Assembly: GCA_963749145.1 (NCBI GenBank)
Contig: CAVVLN010000005.1
Coordinates: 1,178,001 to 1,242,000, forward strand
DNA: 64,000 nt
DNA from: JASHPR01 sp963749145
GTDB lineage: Bacteria > Actinomycetota > Actinomycetes > Streptosporangiales > Streptosporangiaceae
Direction: 5' to 3'
Below, piece after piece: positions 28,635-35,911 of this stretch. The stretch's first letter is position 1. Every line of letters begins with the position of its first letter. The notes beneath the pieces are model-generated. The model was not told the DNA's origin. It saw only the letters and a program-made list of their open reading frames with translations, and made no database searches. Made by a program: the position numbers and the translations under genes.

Positions 28635-29238
28635 GATCGATGACGACGGCGTTGCCCGGGCCGGCGATCAGCAGGTTGACAATCGGAGTGGCCCATCCGC
28701 ACCCGGTGAAGGGCGGCCGGCGGTAGCTGCCGACCAGGCGGCCGCCCTGCTCCAGGCGGAAGCCGGGCTGAGAGCGCAGCGGCACGACGGCATGATCGGA
28801 CGTGCGGCAGCAACCGCCGCCGATCAGCGTGCGCCCGGCCGCGTGGGCAGCGGTTATGACCGCGTCAACCATGACCGTCGCGAACACCCGGCCCTCGTGG
28901 TCGACGACGCCGACGACGGGGGATCCGGCCGCAATCTGGACGGTGGCGTGCAAGAGGCTGGCCCCGAGGACCGCCCGGGTGACGGCGGACGGGTCGAGGG
29001 CGAGGTCCCCGGTGAACAGGCCGGAGTCCGGATCGGCGCGGAGGGCCAGCGACCCCCGCAACGGCACGCGCACGGAGTCCTTGCGGACCGTGAGGAATCC
29101 CCTGACCGCGTACCCGATCTCGCGCATGAACGTCTCGCTCTCCTGGCGGGCACCGAAACCAAGCCTGCGGTAGTAGGCCAGGGCAACGGCCAGGTCACTC
29201 ACCGGGAAGACGGGCGCTACGCGTACCCACGACTGCAA
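28585..29238 (-). CDS. Chimeric protein: VOC N-terminus joined to unknown domain
   Basis: A 217-residue protein. The first 35 residues, MQSWVRVAPVFPVSDLAVAL then YYRRLGFGARQE, are the start of a glyoxalase/VOC domain, but the rest of that fold is absent. From about residue 45 a different domain begins (VRGFLTVRKDSVRVPLRGSL, FTGDLALDPSAVTRAVLG, ATPIVNLLIAGPGNAVVIDL). This resembles a small conserved actinobacterial family of beta-rich proteins whose function I do not know. The join looks like a deletion or recombination fusing two genes. It ends about 50 bases inside the convergent epimerase gene. Whether it is expressed is uncertain. Confidence 0.55.
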   Translation of the reverse strand: MQSWVRVAPVFPVSDLAVALAYYRRLGFGARQESETFMREIGYAVRGFLTVRKDSVRVPLRGSLALRADPDSGLFTGDLALDPSAVTRAVLGASLLHATVQIAAGSPVVGVVDHEGRVFATVMVDAVITAAHAAGRTLIGGGCCRTSDHAVVPLRSQPGFRLEQGGRLVGSYRRPPFTGCGWATPIVNLLIAGPGNAVVIDLIPAARAGCPAAPPAR

Positions 29239-29317
29239 CCTATCTGGCTCCAGCCTCGCCGAGATGGCCGGGCCGGTACGCGGCTCGTCGCGGCCGTGGT
29301 CTTGGTGATGGGTGGGT

Positions 29318-29926
29318 TCAGGGCCGGCATACCCGCTGGACCAGGTTCTGCCAGCTTTGCGCGATCCGCTCGGTCTGGGGGGCGCTGGTGAGGTCGGAGG
29401 CGGAGAGGTAGAGCAGCAGGGGACCGTCCAGCGCGGCAGTGAGCTGGAGGGCCAGCATGTCGAGGTCGGCGCCGTCGAGGTCCATCTGCCCCAGCAGGAC
29501 CCGGATGTGCACCTGGGACAAGGGGCTCTGTGTCCCGGCTGGGATGCGCTGGTGGCCGTCCAGGGCGGCGCGGGCGATGTCGCAGTGGTCGATGAGGAAG
29601 CGGGTCCGGGCGCGGCCGTAGGCGATCAGGCGGTCCAGCGGTGCCGCGCCCGGGCCAAGCGGCGGGGGGCCCGCCAGGACCTGCTGCTGGAAGGCCGTCT
29701 CGTCGTCGTCCAGCAGCGCGGCGAAGATCCCGGCGCGGGTGCCGAACCGGCGGAACACCGTGCCCTTGCCCAGGCCCGCCTGCTCGGCCAGCGCGTCCAT
29801 GGTCAGCGTGTCCGGGCCCTGCTCGGCGAGCATCTGGCGGGCGGTGGCCAGCAGGTGCGCCCGGTTGCGCGCTGCGTCGGCGCGCTCGGCGCGCGGCGGC
29901 CCCCAGGGCACCTCGAGCTGGTCCAC
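29318..29926 (-). CDS. TetR/AcrR-family transcriptional regulator
   Basis: A 202-residue one-component regulator. The N-terminal HTH is clear: RNRAHLLATARQMLAEQG, LTMDALAEQAGLGKGTVFRRFGTRAGIF. A helical ligand-binding domain follows. It is transcribed divergently from an FMN reductase gene, 87 bases apart, the usual arrangement for a repressor of its neighbour. The intergenic region has an ACTAA/TTAGT inverted pair flanking a TATAGT -10 box. The ligand is unknown; a quinone or electrophile would fit the neighbour. Confidence 0.9.
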   Translation of the reverse strand: MDQLEVPWGPPRAERADAARNRAHLLATARQMLAEQGPDTLTMDALAEQAGLGKGTVFRRFGTRAGIFAALLDDDETAFQQQVLAGPPPLGPGAAPLDRLIAYGRARTRFLIDHCDIARAALDGHQRIPAGTQSPLSQVHIRVLLGQMDLDGADLDMLALQLTAALDGPLLLYLSASDLTSAPQTERIAQSWQNLVQRVCRP

Positions 29927-29949
29927 GGGATTTACTGTACGGCTGGAAT

Positions 29950-29975
29950 ACTAACCGGGGTATAGTCCGTTTAGT
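29950..29975. promoter_or_regulatory. Candidate TetR operator over the FMN-reductase promoter
   Basis: ACTAA at 29950-29954 and TTAGT at 29971-29975 are inverted arms, and TATAGT at 29961-29966 between them looks like a -10 box. A repressor bound here would block the plus-strand gene. The arms are short, so confidence is moderate. Confidence 0.4.
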
Positions 29976-30013
29976 TGGCTGCACGCAACCTACCCTGCGC
30001 AGGAGGAACTCCC

Positions 30014-30592
30014 GTGACCCGGATCGGCATCATCCTTGGCAGCACCCGCCCCAACCGCAACGGCGAGCAGGTCGCCCGGTGGGTCTACGACATCGCCTCG
30101 CGCCGCAGCGACGCCGAATACGAGCTCGTCGACCTGCGCGACTACCCGCTGCCGCACCTGGACGAGCCGCTGCCGCCCTCGATGGGCCAGTACCAGAACG
30201 ACCACACCAAGGCGTGGGCCGACAAGATCGCGTCGTTCGACGGATTCGTCATCGTCACCCCCGAGTACAACCACTCCACCTCCGGGGTGCTGAAGAACGC
30301 CATCGACTACCTGTACGCCGAGTGGAACAACAAGGCCGTCGGGTTCGTCTCCTACGGCGGCGTCGGCGGCGCCCGGGCCGCCGAGCACCTGCGCCTGGTC
30401 GCCGGCGAGCTGCAGATGGCCGACGTCCGCCAGCAGGTGGCGCTGTCGCTGCTCACCGAGTTCGAGAACTTCAGCGTCTTCAAGCCCGGCGACTACAACC
30501 TGGCCGCGCTTGACACCCTCCTGGACCAGGTCGTCGCCTGGAGCACCGCGCTGGCACCGCTGCGCCAGCCCGCCGCGACCGCGGCCGCCTGA
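30014..30592 (+). CDS. NADPH-dependent FMN reductase / quinone reductase
   Basis: A 192-residue flavodoxin-fold reductase. The FMN phosphate loop is IILGSTRPNRNGEQVARWV at the N-terminus, and VIVTPEYNHSTSGVLKNAIDY is the conserved flavin-binding and dimer segment. SYGGVGGARAAEHLRLV completes the family signature. It reduces FMN, quinones or azo compounds with NAD(P)H. The GTG start has AGGAGGA seven bases upstream. Divergent from TetR, it is probably induced by electrophiles. Confidence 0.93.
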   Translation: MTRIGIILGSTRPNRNGEQVARWVYDIASRRSDAEYELVDLRDYPLPHLDEPLPPSMGQYQNDHTKAWADKIASFDGFVIVTPEYNHSTSGVLKNAIDYLYAEWNNKAVGFVSYGGVGGARAAEHLRLVAGELQMADVRQQVALSLLTEFENFSVFKPGDYNLAALDTLLDQVVAWSTALAPLRQPAATAAA

Positions 30593-30819
30593 CCACCAGC
30601 GATCACCCGCTGTCGCAGCCGCACAATACGGTCACGCGCAGCCGGACAATACGGGACGCCATATCCCGGGTAGGTGCCCTCGGCGGGCGGCGGCGGCGCG
30701 GTGGGCAGCGGCGCGGCCGGCGGAGTCTCGCCCAGCGGCGGCGCCGCGGGCGGCGTATCACCGTGCGGCGAGGACCCCGGGTCAGGTACTCCCATGCCCG
30801 GGTCAGTGGGCTGGTTCAT
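30493..30819 (-). CDS. Proline-rich hypothetical protein, perhaps truncated
   Basis: An ATG at 30819 with GAGGAG immediately upstream opens a 108-residue frame. The first 65 residues are Pro/Gly/Thr-rich (MNQPTDPGMGVPDPGSS, TYPGYGVPYCP), like the cytosolic tails of many actinobacterial membrane proteins. After that the sequence turns Arg/Ala-rich and overlaps the 3' end of the FMN reductase antisense, with no membrane segment. I think the ribosome site and N-terminus are genuine but the remainder of the gene is lost. Confidence 0.4.
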   Translation of the reverse strand: MNQPTDPGMGVPDPGSSPHGDTPPAAPPLGETPPAAPLPTAPPPPAEGTYPGYGVPYCPAARDRIVRLRQRVIAGGQAAAVAAGWRSGASAVLQATTWSRRVSSAARL

Positions 30820-30863
30820 GGCTCCTCATTTCGCTCCGGCCGGTATCAGCGACTGGGCGTTTG

Positions 30864-31322
30864 TCAGCGGTTCCTGGTGACCTTTCTGCGGTAGGCGATG
30901 CTCCCGGCACCGGCCAGGATCGCGGCTATGCCGAGTCCGAAGAGCAGGGGGTGCTGGAATCCGGCCGTGCCACCGCCGCCAGTGGCCGGGGCAACGGCCG
31001 GGAACGGGCTCGGCGTCACCGAAGGGCTGGGCGTCGGGCTGGCCGAAGGGCTGGGCGTGGGGATGACCGTCGGGCTGGCCGACGGGGTGACGGTGGCGCT
31101 GGCCGAGGGGCTGGCCGTGGCGCTGGCCGAGGGGGTGACGGTGGCGCTGGCCGACGAGGTGACCGTCGGGCTAGCCGTTCCGGGCGACAATGGTGGCGGC
31201 GCCGCCGAGGTTCCAGACCCTGAGCAAGCCGAAACTGCCGCGGAAACCAATATGGTTAAGGCGGCGTAGCCGACGACGGCCAATCTCGCACCGTGGCCCG
31301 TCCTCATGCTTGTTGTGCGCAT
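30864..31322 (-). CDS. Ser/Thr/Pro-rich surface protein with C-terminal anchor
   Basis: A 152-residue exported protein. The N-terminus has a basic start and a hydrophobic core ending VSACSGSGTS, a possible lipobox. Residues 45-110 are a low-complexity ladder of Ser, Ala, Thr, Pro and Val (SASATVTPSASPTV). The C-terminus is a hydrophobic stretch (LLFGLGIAAILAGAGSIAY) followed by RRKVTRNR, like a sortase-type tail but without an LPxTG motif. It probably spans the envelope with a stalk. The ATG at 31322 has GAGGAGG upstream. Function is unknown; the repeats mean it is prone to length variation. Confidence 0.6.
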   Translation of the reverse strand: MRTTSMRTGHGARLAVVGYAALTILVSAAVSACSGSGTSAAPPPLSPGTASPTVTSSASATVTPSASATASPSASATVTPSASPTVIPTPSPSASPTPSPSVTPSPFPAVAPATGGGGTAGFQHPLLFGLGIAAILAGAGSIAYRRKVTRNR

Positions 31323-31842
31323 CTTTATGGTGCCTCCTCATGCCTCGCGCAGGCGGCGGGCACGTTTCCCGGTCCCGGTCCCGGTTTCGGAAGAGAAATT
31401 GCGGGCCAGCCAGGACGCACCATGGCCGAAGGCACGTCCCCGGAGTGCCGGCGGTCATAAAGGTGAAACCCATAGACGGCACGGAGATGCATCACTGCAA
31501 TATCAGGCTAAGCGATGAGAGCGCCCTGCGGAAGACTCGGAAAGGCGACAGTACCGGGGATGCGAGGGGAGCGTATTGGCGGGCTTCGTGTGGTCGTGCC
31601 CTGGCCGCAGAGCGGGTATGCCCTCCGCCCCTCGCGTGAAGAAGCCCGCCGCAGGACTCCGGGCGCACCGCACGCTGGTGAGCCACGAACGCCCTTGCGG
31701 CAGTATCCCGGCAGAAGGACCCAGAGGTATCGTCTGGGGGAAGAACGGGGAGAAAGGTGATCTTCTCGCGCCCCTTGCCTGAGGTGGCCCCGAGAACTAG
31801 CCGTTGCCTCGAAGCAGTTTCCGAGATGAGTGAGGACGCGTA
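31323..31842. other. Long intergenic region before the conservon genes
   Basis: No frame on either strand shows a family motif or credible ribosome site. The divergent promoters of the surface protein gene and the CvnA-type gene must lie here. I saw no strong palindrome. Confidence 0.4.
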
Positions 31843-34326
31843 ATGAGCCAGCCCGGTCCTGCCGATGCCGCCCCGCCCGGGCCGTTGCCCGCCCGGCATG
31901 GCGCAGGTTCGGCGCTGGCCCTGCGGAACTGGCGGGTGGCCCGGCGACTGATCGTCCTGGTGGCCATTCCGACGATGCTGTGCCTGGCGCTCACCGGGCT
32001 GCGGGTCTATGGCGCCATGCGCAATGCGGAGGCGTACGGCCAGGTCGGCCGGCTCGCAGTGCTGGGCCAGCAGGTCACCGGCTTAGCTCAGGCGATGGAG
32101 GACGAGCGGGCGGACACGGCCACGTTCATCGCGGCCGGGCGCCCGGCCTCGGGCCTGGAGGCCCTGCGCCGGCGCTATGCGGTCACCGACGGCTGGGCGG
32201 CCAGGACGCGCCGGCTGGCTCTCCAGCTTGGCCGCGGGTCCCCGGCCGGGCTACGGGCCAGCACGGCCACGGCCCTGGCCAGCATGGCCGAACTGCCTCG
32301 CTTGCGCAGGCAGGCGGCGCGAGCCAAGGCTCCCGCGCTGGCTTTGCTGGACGGGTATTCCGCGGCGATAGCCGGCCTGTTCCCGGTCAACGACGGCATC
32401 GCCGGCCTGAGCGGCAACTCAGCGCTCACCACCACCGTGCGCGCGCTTGGCTGGCTGTCCAGGATGAGGGACCAGGCCTCGCAGCAGCAGGCCATCCTCG
32501 GCGTGGCGCTCGCCGAGGGCCGCTTCGGGCCGGGGGCGCTCGCCGCGCTGACCAGCGCCGAGGCGCAGCAGGCCAGTGACCTCGTATCGTTCCGCAGCTT
32601 AGCGACTCCCGAGGAGAGCTGGGCTCTCACCGAGACCCTGGCCCGGCCGCTGGCCGCGGCGGCCAGGGCGATAGAACGGCGCGCGACGGCGGCTAGTGAT
32701 GGCACGCTGGCCCTCGGTGCCCACGCCAGCCAGCAATGGTCGGCCGGAATGTCCTACACGGCCGGCTGGCTGGGTGATGCCGGGCAGCAGCTGGCGGCCT
32801 GGATCACGGCCTACGCTCAGGCCCAGCAGCGCAGCGCGATGCGGTCCGCGATGATCACCGGCGGCACGGCGCTGGCCTTCTTGATCCTGATGGTGCTGGT
32901 CACCTTGATCATTGCCAGGTCCCTGGTGCGCCCGCTGCGACGGCTCGAAGCGGCCGCCCTGGACGTCGCCCGGGTACGCCTGCCCGCGGAGGTCCGCGCG
33001 CTGAAGGTGGCTGGCTACTCCAGATCCCCGCTACTGGTGCCGCCGATCGACGTGCCGTCCACCGACGAGATCGGCCGGGTCGCCCGGGCCGTCGACCGGG
33101 TGCACCAGGAAGCGGTGCAGCTGGCCTGGGAAGAGGCTCGGCTGCAGGGCAGCGTCAATGCCATCTACGCGGGTTCCTTCCGGCGCAGCCACGCGCTGCT
33201 GGAACGGCTGCTGCAGCTGATCGACAGCGTGGAACTCGGTGAGGATCACCCGGAACGGCTGGCCACCCTGTTCCAGATCGACCATCTGGCCACCCGGCTA
33301 CGGCGCAACTCAGACAGCACCCTCGTCCTCGCAGGTCACGACGCACTGCACCGCCGGACCGAGCCGGTCACCCTGGTGGACGTGCTTCGGGCCGCGGTGT
33401 CGGAGATCGAGCAGTACGACCGGGTCGTTGTCAACGCCCAGCAGGGTGTCTCGGTGAGTGGGAGCGCTGTGCCCGATACCGTGCACCTGCTGGCCGAGCT
33501 GCTGGACAACGCCACCACGTTTTCGCCCAGGACGACCACGGTCATCATGTCCGGGCACAGAGTGCGCGGAGACGGCTCACTGATCACCATCACCGACGGC
33601 GGACCGGGCCTGCCCGAGGAGCAGCGGAGCCAGCTCAACTGGCAGCTGGCCCATCCGCACCTCGCGGACCTGACGGACGCCCCGCACCTGGGCTTGTTCG
33701 CGGTCGCGCAGCTAGCGGTGCGGCACGGCATCACGGTGGCGCTTGGGCTGTCGCCGGACGGCGGTACCACCGCCGAGGTGCACCTTCCCGCCGCGCTGAT
33801 CTCGCCGGACGCCAAGCCCGGCGGCCGGCCGGGAGCAGCTGGCGAAGCCCTCAGGACGGGGGCCGCCGGGGCAGCCGCGGCAACGGCAACGGATCCGCGG
33901 CGCTCGGCTCCCCGGTTCGCTGCCGGGCCGGAGTTTGCTGCCGGGCCGGAGTTTGCCGCCGGGCCGCAGATCGCCATGAGCGATGCCGTCCCGCTGCCGC
34001 TCGGCGCGCCGTTGCCATCCCCGACCCCGTCCGCCCCCGTGGCCGTCACCGGGCCGGAGCCGGCCGGCGCGGAGTCGGCCGGCGCGGAGCCGCGCGGCAC
34101 GCTGCCCATCGTCGAATCCGTCACCTCCGCCGGGCTGCCGCAGCGGCTTCCGCGGCCCAACCCCGCCCCCGGCACCGCAGCCGGACGGCAGGCCCGGCCA
34201 GCCACGCCAGCCGACCCGGCGCAGATCGCGCTGGGCAGGCTGGCCAGCTTCCAGCGGGGCTCCCGGCGGGCCAGGACGGTGACCCGGATCGACCGCGACG
34301 CGACGCAGCCATCCCCGGACGCCTGA
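31843..34326 (+). CDS. CvnA-type sensor histidine-kinase-like protein (nitrate/nitrite-sensing domain)
   Basis: An 827-residue membrane sensor. A first hydrophobic segment (about residues 35-55) leads to an extracellular helical NIT-type domain to about residue 330. A second segment (MITGGTALAFLILMVLVTLI) is followed by HAMP (ARSLVRPLRRLEAAALDVAR) and a coiled region. The ATPase then shows an N box ELLDNATTFSP (about 554), TDGGPGLP and GLFAVAQLAVRHGI. A typical phospho-accepting His box is not clear, as in CvnA proteins of Streptomyces conservons. The last 170 residues are Pro/Ala-rich, including three tandem AAGPEF-like units. A roadblock gene follows nine bases downstream. It probably signals to small-GTPase-type partners; the usual CvnC and CvnD genes are missing. 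Confidence 0.88.
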   Translation: MSQPGPADAAPPGPLPARHGAGSALALRNWRVARRLIVLVAIPTMLCLALTGLRVYGAMRNAEAYGQVGRLAVLGQQVTGLAQAMEDERADTATFIAAGRPASGLEALRRRYAVTDGWAARTRRLALQLGRGSPAGLRASTATALASMAELPRLRRQAARAKAPALALLDGYSAAIAGLFPVNDGIAGLSGNSALTTTVRALGWLSRMRDQASQQQAILGVALAEGRFGPGALAALTSAEAQQASDLVSFRSLATPEESWALTETLARPLAAAARAIERRATAASDGTLALGAHASQQWSAGMSYTAGWLGDAGQQLAAWITAYAQAQQRSAMRSAMITGGTALAFLILMVLVTLIIARSLVRPLRRLEAAALDVARVRLPAEVRALKVAGYSRSPLLVPPIDVPSTDEIGRVARAVDRVHQEAVQLAWEEARLQGSVNAIYAGSFRRSHALLERLLQLIDSVELGEDHPERLATLFQIDHLATRLRRNSDSTLVLAGHDALHRRTEPVTLVDVLRAAVSEIEQYDRVVVNAQQGVSVSGSAVPDTVHLLAELLDNATTFSPRTTTVIMSGHRVRGDGSLITITDGGPGLPEEQRSQLNWQLAHPHLADLTDAPHLGLFAVAQLAVRHGITVALGLSPDGGTTAEVHLPAALISPDAKPGGRPGAAGEALRTGAAGAAAATATDPRRSAPRFAAGPEFAAGPEFAAGPQIAMSDAVPLPLGAPLPSPTPSAPVAVTGPEPAGAESAGAEPRGTLPIVESVTSAGLPQRLPRPNPAPGTAAGRQARPATPADPAQIALGRLASFQRGSRRARTVTRIDRDATQPSPDA

Positions 34327-34335
34327 GGGAACCAC

Positions 34336-34794
34336 GTGGATCCGACCTTCCCTCCGCACGACCTCGACCGGCTCATTACCGATTTCGCCGAGCGCGTTCC
34401 CGGGGTGGTGCGCGCCCTCGTGGTGTCCTCGGATGGCGTCCCGATGGCAGCATCCGGCCCGATGCAGCCCGATGATCTGCCGAAGCTCTCCGCGATAGCC
34501 TCCGGCTTGATCGGCTTGGCCCGCGGCGCCGTCGAGGTAACCGACGGCGGTGCCTTCACCCAGGCCCTGGTGGCCATGGAACAGGGCACTCTCGTGATCA
34601 TGGCGATCGATGACGGATCGAGCCTCGCCGTGCTAGCCACGGCCGCAGCCGACCTTGACCGGGTCGCGTACGACATGACAATGCTGGCGGATCAGGCTGG
34701 ACGGGCGAGGGAAACCAAGCCGCACCAGGCTGGCAGCATCCCGGCGGCGCCATCGGCGAACTTACCGCGTCGAAAGAAGCCCGGATCGGACTGA
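34336..34794 (+). CDS. CvnB-type roadblock/LC7 domain protein
   Basis: A 152-residue protein starting with GTG nine bases after the CvnA stop, certainly in one transcript. The roadblock/LC7 fold is visible: LDRLITDFAERVPGVVRALVV, SSDGVPMAASG, LSAIASGLIGLARGA, FTQALVAMEQGTLVIMAID, SLAVLATAAADLDRVAYDM. The family regulates GTPases and dimerises. A basic tail ends the protein. In complete conservons DUF742 (CvnC) and a Ras-like GTPase (CvnD) follow, but here the next gene is a metallohydrolase. Confidence 0.92.
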   Translation: MDPTFPPHDLDRLITDFAERVPGVVRALVVSSDGVPMAASGPMQPDDLPKLSAIASGLIGLARGAVEVTDGGAFTQALVAMEQGTLVIMAIDDGSSLAVLATAAADLDRVAYDMTMLADQAGRARETKPHQAGSIPAAPSANLPRRKKPGSD

Positions 34795-34927
34795 GACGGC
34801 GCCGCTTGCTCAGCTCACCGTGGCCTGCGCCCGTCCGGTGGCGTGCGGTCCGCGGGTGACCGCCGCCGTGATTACGGTTATTCCTGAAGAAGGTCAAGGA
34901 CACAACCGCACTCATGGCAGGAGACGA

Positions 34928-35686
34928 ATGATGCAGCTGTACATACTGCCGCTCGGCGGATGCTGCTGTAACTACGAGGTCATCGCGCCGGGAATCGCGG
35001 ACGGCAAGCGCATTCACATCCCGGTGCCCGCGTTCCTGATCCGGCTCGATGACGACTCGCTAGTGCTGGTCGACACCGGCATGAGCCGCCTGCATATCGC
35101 CGACCCGGATCTCACCTGGCGGGGAACACCGCTCGCCGAGCTGCTGGTGCCGGATATGCGCCGCGAGGACAGCCTGCTCTGGAGGCTGGCCGAGCTTGAC
35201 ATCGCTCCGGCCGACATCAACTACGTGATCAACACGCACCTGCACTTCGACCATGCGGGCAACAACGACCTGCTGAAAGACGCGACGTTCTTTGTCCAGC
35301 GCGAGCACTACGAGTACGCCAAGGACAACCCGGCCTTCCCCAACCAGTACTGGAACCTGCCGGCCCTGAGCTATGAGCTCGTCGACGGCGAGGCGGCCCT
35401 GTTCCCTGGTGTCGAGGTGATCCCCACACCCGGTCACGCCCCGGCGCACCAGTCGGTGCTGGTGCGGCTGCCCGAGGCAGGCACCATGATCCTCTGCGGC
35501 GACGCGGTCTACTGCCAGGAGAACTATGACCACGATGCCTGGGGCGGCCAGGCCGACCCGCCGACGGCCAAGGCCAGCGCGCTGGCCCTGCGCGAGCGGG
35601 CGACCCGCGAGAACGCCTCGATGATCTACGGCCACGACCGCAACCAGGTCAAGGACCTGCGGTACTCGACCGACTCGTACTGGTAG
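34928..35686 (+). CDS. N-acyl-homoserine-lactonase-like metallo-beta-lactamase-fold hydrolase
   Basis: A 252-residue MBL-fold hydrolase. The dinuclear zinc motif is NTHLHFDHAGNND (HxHxDH), with VIPTPGHAPAHQSVLV (His), LCGDAVYCQENYD (Asp) and SMIYGHDRNQ (His). The N-terminus MMQLYILPLGGCCCNYEVI has a CCC cluster. The order and spacing fit AiiA-like lactonases, which open the homoserine lactone ring; related members act on other lactones or esters. AGGAGA precedes ATG 34928. It is cytosolic with no signal peptide. It may be cotranscribed with CvnAB, but a gap of about 130 bases allows its own promoter. Confidence 0.88.
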   Translation: MMQLYILPLGGCCCNYEVIAPGIADGKRIHIPVPAFLIRLDDDSLVLVDTGMSRLHIADPDLTWRGTPLAELLVPDMRREDSLLWRLAELDIAPADINYVINTHLHFDHAGNNDLLKDATFFVQREHYEYAKDNPAFPNQYWNLPALSYELVDGEAALFPGVEVIPTPGHAPAHQSVLVRLPEAGTMILCGDAVYCQENYDHDAWGGQADPPTAKASALALRERATRENASMIYGHDRNQVKDLRYSTDSYW

Positions 35687-35787
35687 CCCCGGCGCTTCAT
35701 GTCGGCAGCCCCGGCGCTTGATATCAGCAGCCCCGGCGCTTCGTATCGGCAGCCCCGGCGCTTCATATCGGCAGCCCCGGCGTCGTT
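35685..35787. repeat. 22-bp tandem repeat between lactonase and monooxygenase genes
   Basis: Five units of period 22, beginning AGCCCCGGCGCTTCATATCGG, start at 35685, 35707, 35729, 35751 and 35773, the last one partial. The first overlaps the lactonase stop codon (TAG). Variation is confined to positions 14-20 of the unit. There are no spacers, so this is not CRISPR. Confidence 0.9.
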
Positions 35788-35803
35788 GGTGAGAGGTAGG
35801 GCA

Positions 35804-35911
35804 GTGGCTGAGCAGGAACGTCCCACCGTCATCCGCAACCTGACGCTCGTCGACGGGACCGGTGCCGGGCCGGCCGCGGGCCAAGCGCTCATCGTCGAGG
35901 GTCAGTCATGA
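35804..35911 (+). pseudogene. N-terminal fragment of an amidohydrolase
   Basis: GTG 35804 opens 35 codons containing TVIRNLTLVDGTGAGPAAGQ then ALIVEG, the characteristic first strands of amidohydrolases (imidazolonepropionase-like). It then stops where the next gene begins, sharing an ATGA overlap. The catalytic metal-binding part is absent. It is a remnant that may still act as a translational leader for the monooxygenase. Confidence 0.6.

Noticed and set aside
35685..35787. CRISPR array
   Set aside because: Units of 22 bases are directly abutting with no spacers and no cas genes are near.
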